64,000 nt of DNA, from NCBI RefSeq assembly GCF_028748065.1, contig NZ_CP118166.1:635501-699500 (forward strand), given 5' to 3'. The position numbers and the translations under genes were made by a program. This DNA comes from Hyphococcus flavus (GTDB taxonomy: Bacteria; Pseudomonadota; Alphaproteobacteria; Caulobacterales; Parvularculaceae). Below the pieces are notes generated by a model, which saw only the letters and a program-made list of their open reading frames with translations, ran no database searches and was not told where the DNA came from. Positions 16,287-24,769 of this stretch are shown one piece after another (positions within the stretch are counted from its first letter, which is position 1; every line of letters starts with the position of its first letter).

Positions 16287-17204
16287 TCAGACGACCCTCA
16301 GATCGTCGAATTTTTTCTGAACCACCGTGCGGACGATGTCCGCAATCTGGCGATACGCTTCCGCACGGCCAGCGCTTTTGCGCCAGACCAGTCCGACGCT
16401 TCGCGTCACGGCTCGGCCTTTCAGCTTTTTAACAACAACTTCGCTGCGAGCGGTGATCTCCGAATGAATGTACAAGGAAGGAAGAAACGCCGCCCCCATG
16501 CCCATGCCAACCATCAAGCGCAAGGCATCAAGGCTGGTGCCTTCGTAATCACGAACGAGCTTCGCCCCGAAGGTCTCGCACAGGGAAGCCACTTGATCGT
16601 AAAGGTGATAGCTCGGGTTTACCGTCAGGATTTCCAGCCCCTTCAAAGCGGAAACGGAAATGCCGTCTTCTTTTGCAAGCGGGTGGTCTCGCGCCAGCGC
16701 CAAATACAACGGCTCGCCAAATAGCGGTTCGCCGACATGCTCAGTACTGGCGGCTGGAAGCTGCGTTAAAATGACATCATGGACGCCCCTGCCGAGCTCA
16801 TCTTCGAGATGACGGGGCTCGCTTTCACGCACATAAAGCCGAAGGTCCTTATGAGAACGGTGCAACGCCGCCACAACATGCGGCAATAGATACGGACCGA
16901 GTGTGGGCTTGGCGCCGAGGCGTATGACACCAACCAAACCACTTTGAGCGCCGGCCGCAAAATCGGCGATACCTTGCGTCTCATCCATCACTCTTCGCGC
17001 GCGCAAGGCGATCTCCCGCCCCACCGGGGTTAGCGCAACACCAGAGCGGCTGCGCTCAGCCAGCCGGACGCCGAGCGCTTCTTCAAGATTTTGAAACTGC
17101 GCGCTCAACGACGGCTGGGTCATCTCAAGGCGTTCGGCCGCACGCCGGAAATGTGACGCTTCCTCGACGGCAAGCAAGCATTGAAGTTGTTTCAGCGTGA
17201 CCAT
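16287..17204 (-). CDS. OxyR-like LysR-family regulator lacking the peroxidatic Cys
   Basis: 305 residues from the ATG at 17204, which has GGAG seven bases upstream; upstream in-frame starts lack one. Residues 1-60 are the LysR winged helix-turn-helix (S-H-F-R-R-A-A-E-R-L, T-Q-P-S-L-S-A-Q). The effector domain closely follows OxyR (N-P-S-Y-H-L-Y-D-Q-V-A-S-L-C, T-S-L-D-A-L-R-L-M-V). By alignment with E. coli OxyR as I recall it, His stands where peroxidatic Cys199 is expected, while the Cys208 equivalent is kept. An ATAG-N7-CTAT element is in its promoter region, consistent with OxyR-type DNA binding. Divergent from the gene at 17322. Peroxide sensing by the usual disulfide is unlikely (inference). 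Confidence 0.88.
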   Translation of the reverse strand: MVTLKQLQCLLAVEEASHFRRAAERLEMTQPSLSAQFQNLEEALGVRLAERSRSGVALTPVGREIALRARRVMDETQGIADFAAGAQSGLVGVIRLGAKPTLGPYLLPHVVAALHRSHKDLRLYVRESEPRHLEDELGRGVHDVILTQLPAASTEHVGEPLFGEPLYLALARDHPLAKEDGISVSALKGLEILTVNPSYHLYDQVASLCETFGAKLVRDYEGTSLDALRLMVGMGMGAAFLPSLYIHSEITARSEVVVKKLKGRAVTRSVGLVWRKSAGRAEAYRQIADIVRTVVQKKFDDLRVV

Positions 17205-17228
17205 CCAAATACTCCTGATCGGCATTCC

Positions 17229-17243
17229 ATAGGATTTTCCTAT
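17229..17243. promoter_or_regulatory. OxyR-type half-site (ATAG-N7-CTAT)
   Basis: A perfect match to one half of the OxyR site, and a palindrome (ATAGGA-TTT-TCCTAT). It lies 25 bases upstream of the regulator start and ~80 bases before the divergent gene, where autoregulation and divergent activation are expected for LysR regulators. A second, degenerate half may follow at about 17250-17264. Confidence 0.6.
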
Positions 17244-17321
17244 CAAACTATATTTCTTGATATTATTTTCAATAGACGGATTTCTCTTATTTTCAGAGGG
17301 ATCAAAAAAAGGAAACGCCTT

Positions 17322-17702
17322 ATGTTCGACTCAACCCCTTTCAAATCCGTGCGCCCCGCCGGCCAAAACGAAATCATACACGCCCTTGTATCGGGGCGGG
17401 GGTCTGCAAAGCAAAACAGAGCCGCCAGAGGCCGCTTGCTCGACCTTATCGCGCTGTGGAATGACGACGTTTCGTTACTGCGTAGCGAGGTCGAACTGGA
17501 AACCGATTGGGGGCCTTTCGAACTTGCAGATATTACGCCTGCCTATTTTGATGCGTATGGCGCAAGACGCGTTTTCTGCCGGTTCGTTTTTCATGGCGAA
17601 CCAAAAGACCGCTTTCATTTCGAGCAGATTCTGTTCGAACGCCTCAACCGCATCACAAGCTGGAAATTCGCCCCTAGAGCTGAAACGACTGACACGGATT
17701 AA
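17322..17702 (+). CDS. Hypothetical protein upstream of nhaA
   Basis: 126 residues from the ATG at 17322 (AGGA upstream); an open frame extends back to 17181 but overlaps the regulator start. The sequence is soluble and charged, with a helical first half (R-G-R-L-L-D-L-I-A-L-W-N-D-D) and a second half of probable strands (V-F-C-R-F-V-F-H-G). No family recognised. It is divergent from the OxyR-like gene across a candidate OxyR site and only five bases before nhaA, so the two are probably cotranscribed. Confidence 0.72.
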   Translation: MFDSTPFKSVRPAGQNEIIHALVSGRGSAKQNRAARGRLLDLIALWNDDVSLLRSEVELETDWGPFELADITPAYFDAYGARRVFCRFVFHGEPKDRFHFEQILFERLNRITSWKFAPRAETTDTD

Positions 17703-17707
17703 GAACA

Positions 17708-18919
17708 ATGACCGCCACTTCGAGTAAAAAAGTAATTCACAGCGATGCGTTTGTCGGCGTCCTTCTGGTCGCCGCAGCCATCCTGGCGTTATTCGCCAGC
17801 AACAGTATTTTCAAAAATTATTACGATGCGCTTTTACTGACGCCTGCGGCTATCCAGATCGGCGGTTTTGCAATTGAAAAACCGCTGCTTCTCTGGATCA
17901 ATGACGGTTTGATGGCGGTCTTTTTCTTCCTCGTCGGGCTTGAGATCAAGCGTGAGGTCATGCACGGCGAGCTATCGACTTTCGACAAGGCGTCGCTGCC
18001 CATCTTTGCCGCCATTGGCGGCATGGCGGTCCCGGCGCTGGTTTATTTGCTTTTTAATGCAAACGACCCTGTCGCAGTGAACGGGTGGGCGATCCCGGCT
18101 GCGACGGACATTGCTTTTGCGCTTGGCTTTCTGGCGCTTGTCGCTGTGGGAGCGCCAGCGAGCCTGAAAATCTTTCTGCTTGCGGTCGCGATTATCGATG
18201 ACCTTGGCGCCATCGCGATCATTGCGCTTTTTTACACGGCGGATTTATCGCTGACGATGCTGGGCTTTGCCTTGGCCGGCGTCACCCTGCTCGCCGTATT
18301 GAACATTGCGGGCGTCAAGCGGATCACGCCTTACGCCATTATCGGCGTCGCCATTTGGGCGTTTGTTCTGAAATCGGGCGTGCATGCAACGCTGGCTGGC
18401 GTCATCACAGCGCTGATGATCCCTATGCAAGGTCAGTCGGCTGATGCGCCCTCGCCTTTGAAAGTGCTGGAGCATCAATTGCACCCATGGGTGATTTTCA
18501 TGGTGCTGCCGCTGTTCGCATTCGCCAATGCCGGTCTTTCCTTCGAAGGAATGAAAGCGGCGGACCTGCTGACGCCAGTCACGCTCGGCGTCGCTCTGGG
18601 CCTTTTCATTGGCAAGCCCCTTGGCGTGCTCGCCTTCGCCGCCGCCGCGGTTAAAGCAGGCTGGGCGAAGCTGCCTCAAGGCGTTAGCTGGATGCAAATG
18701 GCAGGTGTCGCCGCACTGACAGGCGTTGGTTTCACCATGAGTCTGTTTATCGGCGGGCTCGCATTCGATGAAGCCGCTCTATTGAACGAAGTTCGCCTCG
18801 GCGTACTGGCGGGCTCGCTTGGTTCAGGCGTGTTGGGATGCACACTGATCATCATGGCGCGAAACGCGAATGAGATGAGGCAGAGGGCGACACCGGCCTG
18901 TCAGGGCGCTCCCGCCTAA
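17708..18919 (+). CDS. nhaA: Na+/H+ antiporter NhaA
   Basis: 403 residues, about 11-12 membrane helices. It expels Na+ in exchange for two H+ across the inner membrane. The essential Asp pair is visible in A-I-I-D-D-L-G-A-I, with a further conserved Asp in A-T-D-I-A-F-A-L-G; W-I-N-D-G-L-M-A-V-F-F-F-L-V-G-L-E-I-K-R-E is the family hallmark. It follows a small gene by five bases, possibly in one transcript responding to the OxyR-like regulator. Its stop overlaps the stop of the convergent gene by four bases. Confidence 0.97.
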   Translation: MTATSSKKVIHSDAFVGVLLVAAAILALFASNSIFKNYYDALLLTPAAIQIGGFAIEKPLLLWINDGLMAVFFFLVGLEIKREVMHGELSTFDKASLPIFAAIGGMAVPALVYLLFNANDPVAVNGWAIPAATDIAFALGFLALVAVGAPASLKIFLLAVAIIDDLGAIAIIALFYTADLSLTMLGFALAGVTLLAVLNIAGVKRITPYAIIGVAIWAFVLKSGVHATLAGVITALMIPMQGQSADAPSPLKVLEHQLHPWVIFMVLPLFAFANAGLSFEGMKAADLLTPVTLGVALGLFIGKPLGVLAFAAAAVKAGWAKLPQGVSWMQMAGVAALTGVGFTMSLFIGGLAFDEAALLNEVRLGVLAGSLGSGVLGCTLIIMARNANEMRQRATPACQGAPA

Positions 18920-19428
18920 CGGCGGAGGCGCGCCATAATGGCAGCGGCCAGGTCAAGCCCGGCGACCCACGGGCTTGCCTTCGCCGCCCAGATATGTCCG
19001 ACTTCCAACGGATCGTGAACGACAGGCAGTTTACCGGTCGGCGTCGGGATCACAAATAAGTCGAAGACTTTCAGGTCCGATCCGTAAGTCCAAACGACAA
19101 TCGGACCGGTGACGACCAGAAAAATCAGTAGCGCAACCAATGCCCACAAAATGATTTTGCCGATGCGGCCGAGCGTATCGCGCTGGAAATAAGGTGTTCT
19201 CTCAGCGTGCAACCGCAAAAATGCATAAGCCAGAACAAGCGGAGTGGAGACAACGCCCCAACCGACATGGTTCCAGATGGCGGCAATGATCGCTTCGCGC
19301 CCCATCTGGCCCGATATCGCCGCTTCGATTACTTCACCGTTCAGATAAAGCCAGATGACAAGCGCGGCGCCAGCGGCGGCGATAACAAGATCAATCAAGG
19401 ATGGTTTTTGAATACCGGTCATCTTCAC
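18916..19428 (-). CDS. Cytochrome b561-like membrane protein
   Basis: 170 residues with four hydrophobic segments (about 12-30, 45-68, 88-112, 140-160). Candidate haem-ligand histidines occur in N-H-V-G-W-G, R-L-H-A-E-R and V-V-H-D-P-L-E-V-G-H-I-W, in an arrangement like the cytochrome b561 / prokaryotic DiHaem cytochrome group. A role in membrane electron transfer is plausible but not proven. It overlaps the upstream 63-residue gene by four bases (ATGA), forming a two-gene operon that lies just downstream of the TonB receptor gene and in the same direction. Confidence 0.55.
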   Translation of the reverse strand: MKMTGIQKPSLIDLVIAAAGAALVIWLYLNGEVIEAAISGQMGREAIIAAIWNHVGWGVVSTPLVLAYAFLRLHAERTPYFQRDTLGRIGKIILWALVALLIFLVVTGPIVVWTYGSDLKVFDLFVIPTPTGKLPVVHDPLEVGHIWAAKASPWVAGLDLAAAIMARLRR

Positions 19429-19616
19429 GCGGCCTTTTTGCCCGACAGGTTTTCGATCTGCGCCGCTAACCAGTCATGATGGTGTTCGAGTTTGGCGATG
19501 AAATCGGTTTCCCTCGGCGCGGTGGCGAGCGCTTCGTCGATCCACATTTTCAGGATTTTCTCCTGCATGACCAGCCACGAATACAAGGAACGATCTTCGC
19601 CGTGCTGTTTTATCAT
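19425..19616 (-). CDS. Small protein, 63 residues, coupled to the cytochrome b561-like gene
   Basis: Starts at the ATG at 19616 with AGGAG ~11 bases upstream; the longer frame to 19781 runs into the preceding gene and is rejected. The product is soluble and helical (Y-S-W-L-V-M-Q-E-K-I-L-K-M-W-I-D), with a His-rich turn (L-E-H-H-H-D-W-L). No family recognised. The ATGA overlap with the membrane protein gene suggests a shared function. Confidence 0.65.
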   Translation of the reverse strand: MIKQHGEDRSLYSWLVMQEKILKMWIDEALATAPRETDFIAKLEHHHDWLAAQIENLSGKKAA

Positions 19617-19762
19617 GTTCTCGCTGCTCCTTTTCCTCTCCCCGCGCCTTGAACGCGACCCCTTATTGACGGCGGAAAGGGCATGAACCGGGAGGGCGCG
19701 CCCTTTCCACCTTTTCACGAGCCGCACTATCTCATCTCCCCTGAAACAGTGCGGCGCGCGTC

Positions 19763-21919
19763 TTAAAAGCCTTGCCGCCAACTGATCGCGGCCTTGAAAT
19801 TCAGGCCCGGTTGGCTGACGCCTGCAGCGACGACTTCGTAATCAGTATCGGTGACGTTATCGACGCCAAGGTCGATACGCAGACCTTCCAGCGCACCGTT
19901 AGACGGTTCCCACACGGCGTACACATCGCCGACGGTATACCCGTCGCGTGCATTGGCGATGTCGTTCACCTTGTCGAAGTCTTCCGCGATGACGACGCGC
20001 GCGCCGATACGGAAGTCAGCTTGCGGCCATTTGATGCCGCCATCGAGAAAAACCGTTGACGGAGAAAGCACGCCGACAAAATCACCCGTGTCCGCGTCCT
20101 CGCCGTCGATGGTGGAATAGTTGCCGCGGATGTAGAAGTACTCAGCATCATACTGCGCTTCGAGTTCGAAACCGTCGATCTCCGCATTGGTCACGTTGAC
20201 ATTGCGCGAGAAATTGCCGAACGCCTCGCCTGAACCGCAAGGCGGCGCGCCGGGGAACAACTCGTCGGGCGTCAGGAAACAGGTGAACGGGATATTCACT
20301 TCCAGATCGATGAGATTGTCGACGTCGGACTGATAGTAAGAGCCCTTCGCCGTGAAGCTGTCGCCATTGAACAGGACATTATCGAAATCGACGCCGGCGC
20401 CGACTTCCCATGTCTGCGATTCTTCCGGCACAAGGTCAGGGTTAGGAACGAAGAAGTTCGTCACGAATGCCGGCGGGCCGAAGGGACCGAACGGTCCCGG
20501 TACGGTAAGGTTCGGAATCTGGAAGTGGACGTTGTCAGCGTAGATCTCGTTGAAAGACGGCGCACGGAACGCCTCCGCCCAGTTGCCGAAGATGATGAGT
20601 TCAGGAACCGGCTTATAGGAAACGCCCACCTTCGGTGAAAACGCCTCATCTTTTGTGGACGGATCGCCTGGCGCTTCGTTTTCAAACCGGTCCCAGCGAA
20701 TGCCGGGGATGACCGTGAAGACGCCGAACGAGCCGGAAAGCGCCAGCTCGCCCTGTACGAACGCGCCATAGAAATCGCTGGTCGCGTCAGGCACGCCGCC
20801 GCGCGTACCATCGGCTGTCATGTTGTCGCGACCGATCTGTTCGTCACGATAATATTCGCCGCCATAGGTCAATGTCAGCGACGCTGCATCACTAAAATCA
20901 AATCGCGAGCGGTTATCGAAAGAAATCCCGATGGTCTCAACCTCGCGGGTGACGATGCGCGTTGAGTCCACTTCATCTTCGGTGACGTTGTTGCGGGTGA
21001 AGTAGCCGACAAGGTTGGCGTCAATCAGGTTCGTCGAGGCCGGGTTGAAGTTGATACTGCCCTGGATAGTGTTGGAATCAATATCGCGCTGGACGTTTTC
21101 ATTGCCCGGCCCGGCGGTATTATTGCCTTGGGGATTGCTCGGGTCGACGCTGTCGCCGCCATAGCGAATCCATTGCGCTGACAATGTCCACTCGTCGTTG
21201 GGACGAATGGTGGTTTTTAGAAGCGACGACAGAATTTCATCGTCCGCCGGTAATTCGAGACCATTGCCAAGTTCGATGTCACCGGAATTGCGATGCGTAA
21301 AATTGCCGACCACGTCGACCACTTCGTCGGCGCTGCGCCATACGCCAGTACCGGTGATGCGCGCTTCGTCATTGACGCTTTGAAAACCGGCGCCGACTTT
21401 AACGCCCGCCGTTTCACCGTCTTCGAGCAAGTCATCAGCGGTAATGGTGCGCATGGCGATAACGCCGCCAAGGGCGCCGGAACCGTAAAGCGCGGAAGTC
21501 GGCCCGCGGACAACTTCCACCGCGCGCACAAGATCCGGATCGATAAAGAACCGCCCGTCATGACCGGACAGGAAGCTCTGCCGCGCGCCGTCAAACAGCA
21601 CCAGCACGCCCTCGCCCGAAAGCCCGCGCACATCCGGCGTGTCGCCCGTTCGGCGGGGTCCGCTGGAAAAGTTGGAGCCCGGCACAGCGTCAAAAATGTC
21701 GGAAAGGGTCGACGGATTGAAATCGTCGATGACGTCTTTTTCGATCACCGTCACCTGGCCCGGATAATCGAACGCCGGAATCGGGTTGCGTGTGGCGTAG
21801 ACCGTAATCTCGTCTTCGATCATCGCTGCGCTGGCGAGCATGATCTCGCCGTCATCCTGCGCCAGCGCCGCGCCGTTCAGCGCCAGAACGCCTGCGCCTG
21901 TCAAAAGTATGTTTTTCAT
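19763..21919 (-). CDS. TonB-dependent outer-membrane receptor, haem/haemoglobin type
   Basis: 718 residues with a signal peptide (cleaved near A-L-A-Q, residue 21). The N-terminus has a TonB box-like segment (D-E-I-T-V-Y-A) and a plug domain (~45-160) with F-L-S-G-H-D-G-R-F-F-I-D-P-D and V-E-V-V-R-G-P-T-S-A-L-Y-G-S-G-A-L-G-G-V, typical of haem/haemoglobin receptors. The beta-barrel has V-P-N-P-D-L-V-P-E-E-S-Q-T-W-E-V-G and ends in Phe. A Fur-like site lies ~25 bases upstream, and the divergent gene encodes a DUF6607-like lipoprotein. Iron-regulated haem uptake is the likely role; substrate is inferred. Confidence 0.9.
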   Translation of the reverse strand: MKNILLTGAGVLALNGAALAQDDGEIMLASAAMIEDEITVYATRNPIPAFDYPGQVTVIEKDVIDDFNPSTLSDIFDAVPGSNFSSGPRRTGDTPDVRGLSGEGVLVLFDGARQSFLSGHDGRFFIDPDLVRAVEVVRGPTSALYGSGALGGVIAMRTITADDLLEDGETAGVKVGAGFQSVNDEARITGTGVWRSADEVVDVVGNFTHRNSGDIELGNGLELPADDEILSSLLKTTIRPNDEWTLSAQWIRYGGDSVDPSNPQGNNTAGPGNENVQRDIDSNTIQGSINFNPASTNLIDANLVGYFTRNNVTEDEVDSTRIVTREVETIGISFDNRSRFDFSDAASLTLTYGGEYYRDEQIGRDNMTADGTRGGVPDATSDFYGAFVQGELALSGSFGVFTVIPGIRWDRFENEAPGDPSTKDEAFSPKVGVSYKPVPELIIFGNWAEAFRAPSFNEIYADNVHFQIPNLTVPGPFGPFGPPAFVTNFFVPNPDLVPEESQTWEVGAGVDFDNVLFNGDSFTAKGSYYQSDVDNLIDLEVNIPFTCFLTPDELFPGAPPCGSGEAFGNFSRNVNVTNAEIDGFELEAQYDAEYFYIRGNYSTIDGEDADTGDFVGVLSPSTVFLDGGIKWPQADFRIGARVVIAEDFDKVNDIANARDGYTVGDVYAVWEPSNGALEGLRIDLGVDNVTDTDYEVVAAGVSQPGLNFKAAISWRQGF

Positions 21920-21943
21920 CGACCCCTCGTCAGAAAGTTTAGT

Positions 21944-21963
21944 TGCAAATCATTCTCAATTGC
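21944..21963. promoter_or_regulatory. Fur-like operator between TonB receptor and DUF6607-like gene
   Basis: TGCAAATCATTCTCAATTGC contains GAGAATGATT on the minus strand, a strong Fur half-site, inside a partly symmetric TGCAA...TTGC frame. Its place in the promoter gap of a TonB receptor fits iron control. Irr or another regulator could bind instead. Confidence 0.55.
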
Positions 21964-22126
21964 GGTCCTATCATTGTGATTTTGCGATTGCAACTTAGAA
22001 TCACTCGCAGTATGGATCTTTTTGAACAGGGTCTGGTCAGGGTGGAAGTTCGCTTTCCGGCCAGGCCCATCCGGCCCGCCGGACCGGGCAACAGAGACGA
22101 TCAGGACCAACCGATTGGGGTATGAA

Positions 22127-23170
22127 ATGACTTTGAAGACGATGACATTCGCCGCGCTTGCGGCGATTTCACTTACCGGATGCGCTACAACAGGTACGAC
22201 AACGGGAACAACTTCCGCCAGCGCCGCCGCCACACAGCAGGACGAGAATTTCGAGGCGGACCGCGCCGCTATCCTCGCCATGGCGGGAAACTATAAAGTC
22301 ACCTTCGATTTTATTGAGTCCGTCTCTTTCGACGCCGATTATGAAATCAAGGATCGCAAGCTTTCCGGCGGCAATGAAATCGTGCGGGTGATCGCAGACG
22401 AGGGCGATTTCATCAGCCTACAACATATTCTCGTGGTCGGCGGTGATGAGAAGTTTCCGGTAAAGCATTGGCGTCAGGACTGGTATTACGAGCCATCAAG
22501 CGTTCTTGTATTTAAAGGCGGCAATGTCTGGGAAAAGCGTCCCGTCAGCGCTGCAAAAGCTCAAGGAAAATGGTCTCAAATCGTCTATCAGGTTGACGAT
22601 GCACCGCGTTACGGCGCGCTCGGAAAATGGACCCACAAAGACGAGATTTCAGAATGGACGCCGCCATCCGAATGGCGCCCGCTGCCGCGACGCGACGCGA
22701 CAACGCGAGATGACTATCACGCTGTCGATGCCGTCAACCGTCACACGATCACCCATGACGGCTGGGTGCATGAACAAGACAACACCAAGCTGATCCTGAC
22801 CGGCGGTACGCCGCGCGCGCTGGTGCGAGAAATCGCCATCAACACCTACAGAAAATTCGATGACTTCGACATCAATGTCGGCGACGACTATTGGGCCGAG
22901 ACTGCCGACTACTGGGCGGAGGTGCGCGCTGAATGGACCCGTATCGAAAATGAGAACGCCGAATTCGGTCTGACTATTCAGGGCGAACCGGAAGAGTTTT
23001 ACATGAAAGTGCTGAACCTCGCTGGCGAGGTGAATGATGGCGAAAAAACCACCGCTGAAGCCGCCGCTGACGCCAAAGCGGTGATCGCCGAATATCTGAC
23101 GACGTCGCCTGACGCCTTACCCGCGCGCATCGCCGCAACCCCGGCGTTAGAGGCCGACGAGACCGATTAA
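22127..23170 (+). CDS. DUF6607-like lipoprotein
   Basis: 347 residues from the ATG at 22127, which gives a clean lipoprotein signal with lipobox L-T-G-C (~residue 19) and a Thr/Ser/Ala linker; the open frame upstream is not a signal sequence. The body has W-R-Q-D-W-Y-Y-E-P-S-S-V-L-V-F-K-G and many Trp in W-T-H-K-D-E-I and W-T-P-P-S-E-W, matching my memory of the DUF6607 family, which is often beside TonB receptors. Divergent from a haem-type receptor over a Fur-like site, so probably an iron-regulated envelope protein; molecular function unknown. Confidence 0.75.
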   Translation: MTLKTMTFAALAAISLTGCATTGTTTGTTSASAAATQQDENFEADRAAILAMAGNYKVTFDFIESVSFDADYEIKDRKLSGGNEIVRVIADEGDFISLQHILVVGGDEKFPVKHWRQDWYYEPSSVLVFKGGNVWEKRPVSAAKAQGKWSQIVYQVDDAPRYGALGKWTHKDEISEWTPPSEWRPLPRRDATTRDDYHAVDAVNRHTITHDGWVHEQDNTKLILTGGTPRALVREIAINTYRKFDDFDINVGDDYWAETADYWAEVRAEWTRIENENAEFGLTIQGEPEEFYMKVLNLAGEVNDGEKTTAEAAADAKAVIAEYLTTSPDALPARIAATPALEADETD

Positions 23171-23268
23171 ACGCGCCGAGAAGCGTCTTTAACAAGGCGA
23201 GTTGAGATTTTACATATGTAGCAGGGCGGCTATCCTCATCCCGGATTCAGGCAACGGGGATAGTCCGC

Positions 23269-24366
23269 ATGTTTTTCAAGTCGCTATCAAGCATCTGTAT
23301 TAGTTTTGTTTTTCTCGCCAGCGCCGCATACGCGCAAGCAGAGCCAACGCAAAACGTGCGGAACAGCCGCGCGACCGCCCTTTTCGAGGAATTCGCACGG
23401 GACTTTCCCGCCATCAACGCCGTCGCGATCGTTGACGGCGAAACAGTCTGGGAGGCGAGCGGCGGCGTTCTGAGCGATGATCGGGACGGACCAGATAGAG
23501 ATTACAACGCCTATTCCGTTGCGAAGATGCTGACCGGCATGGCGTACGCCCGGCTGGTCTACGAGCATGACCTTTCAATCGATACGCCGGTAACTGAAAT
23601 CGACCCGGACCTTCCGGCGCACTACAAACCGGTAAAGCTGAAGCATCTTCTGTCGCATCTTGGCGGGGTGCGGCACTACACGTCAGAGGAAGACTGGATA
23701 GCCTTCGCCAAGCGCCGGTGCGAGACTCCTGCGGATGCACTCGGTCACTTCATTGATGACCCGCTGATTGCCGCACCTGCAGAGAAACACCAGTACACGA
23801 CTTTCGGGTTTACACTGCTTAGTCATTTACTGACCATCATTACGCAGACCAATACATATGATGACGCGATGCGATCAGCATTGGGAGAACACTATTACGC
23901 GACCACCGATCACGACGGCGCCGATAAAGCCGTCAATTTCGGCAAAAGCGAGGATGGTGACTTTTCGCCGCTCGATAATATCAATGCGCAATGCAAATAT
24001 GGCGGCGGCGGCATTCTGGCGAGCGCACGCGGCCTCGCACGAACGGCGGCGGCGCTCTATGCTGGCGATATTATTCCGCTCGACGATATTCCGGACGCAT
24101 TCGCGCCAGTTAAAACAAAAGACGGCGAGGTCACGGGGCACGCCTTTGGCATGAACGCCGGGAAAACCAGAACCATTCAACCGTCAATCTATTACGCCGC
24201 CCACAGCGGGGGATCGCCCGGCGGGCGGGCCTATATGGTCTCCCTGATCGAGCCCAAAGTCGCTGTAGCGCTCACCGCCAATTTCGACGGACCGGGCATG
24301 AGCGAAATCGCTTTCGACCTGGCGAAGCTCTTTGCCGGGATCGAGCCGGCCAAGAAAGAAGACTAG
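23269..24366 (+). CDS. Exported serine hydrolase (beta-lactamase fold)
   Basis: 365 residues with signal peptide (cleaved near A-Y-A-Q, residue 23). The serine motif S-V-A-K is at about residue 84; Y-T-T-F-G-F stands in the position of the Y-x-N motif; A-H-S-G-G-S-P-G-G gives the third motif. L-L-S-H-L-G-G-V-R-H-Y is typical of the class C-like/esterase branch (Beta-lactamase PF00144). Probably a periplasmic esterase or peptidase rather than an antibiotic-degrading enzyme. Monocistronic. Confidence 0.88.
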   Translation: MFFKSLSSICISFVFLASAAYAQAEPTQNVRNSRATALFEEFARDFPAINAVAIVDGETVWEASGGVLSDDRDGPDRDYNAYSVAKMLTGMAYARLVYEHDLSIDTPVTEIDPDLPAHYKPVKLKHLLSHLGGVRHYTSEEDWIAFAKRRCETPADALGHFIDDPLIAAPAEKHQYTTFGFTLLSHLLTIITQTNTYDDAMRSALGEHYYATTDHDGADKAVNFGKSEDGDFSPLDNINAQCKYGGGGILASARGLARTAAALYAGDIIPLDDIPDAFAPVKTKDGEVTGHAFGMNAGKTRTIQPSIYYAAHSGGSPGGRAYMVSLIEPKVAVALTANFDGPGMSEIAFDLAKLFAGIEPAKKED

Positions 24367-24553
24367 CCAAAGCCTTTACCGCTCTCAAAAAGGCCCCCTA
24401 TCCGCCCCGCCCTGTGTCCCCCGTCACAGCGGAGAGGCGGCATTTCGGCTCTACTCCTAAACGTGATGAGACGCCTGAAAATAGACGCAATTTGAACCAT
24501 CAACGGTCACGCCGCGCGTCCATATTCAGGGAAGATCTCGAGGGAGATAAGCG

Positions 24554-24769
24554 ATGCAGATGACCGCGAACAGTAAAGCAATCGTCAAGGACGCTGTCTT
24601 TTACGGCGCCAGCAGCAACTGCCGCCGCGCGCCGCTTGGCGAGTACACCGTCAACAAACGCTGCGACTGCGTGCTCTTGTGCTCCTGCAACGGCGGCAAG
24701 GCGTTTTCCCTGTCGCTCGACAGTTTCCTGCAGCACCTCACCGAAGGCCGCATTGCGCTGGTTGGGTAA
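24554..24769 (+). CDS. Small Cys-containing protein, 71 residues
   Basis: GGGAG eight bases before the ATG supports translation. The product has a Cys near residue 23 and a cluster R-C-D-C-V-L-L-C-S-C-N-G-G at 36-48, suggesting metal or Fe-S binding, followed by a helix (F-S-L-S-L-D-S-F-L-Q-H-L). The stop abuts the end of the convergent SH3 gene without overlap. No family recognised; no membrane segment. A real gene is likely but unproven. Confidence 0.6.
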   Translation: MQMTANSKAIVKDAVFYGASSNCRRAPLGEYTVNKRCDCVLLCSCNGGKAFSLSLDSFLQHLTEGRIALVG

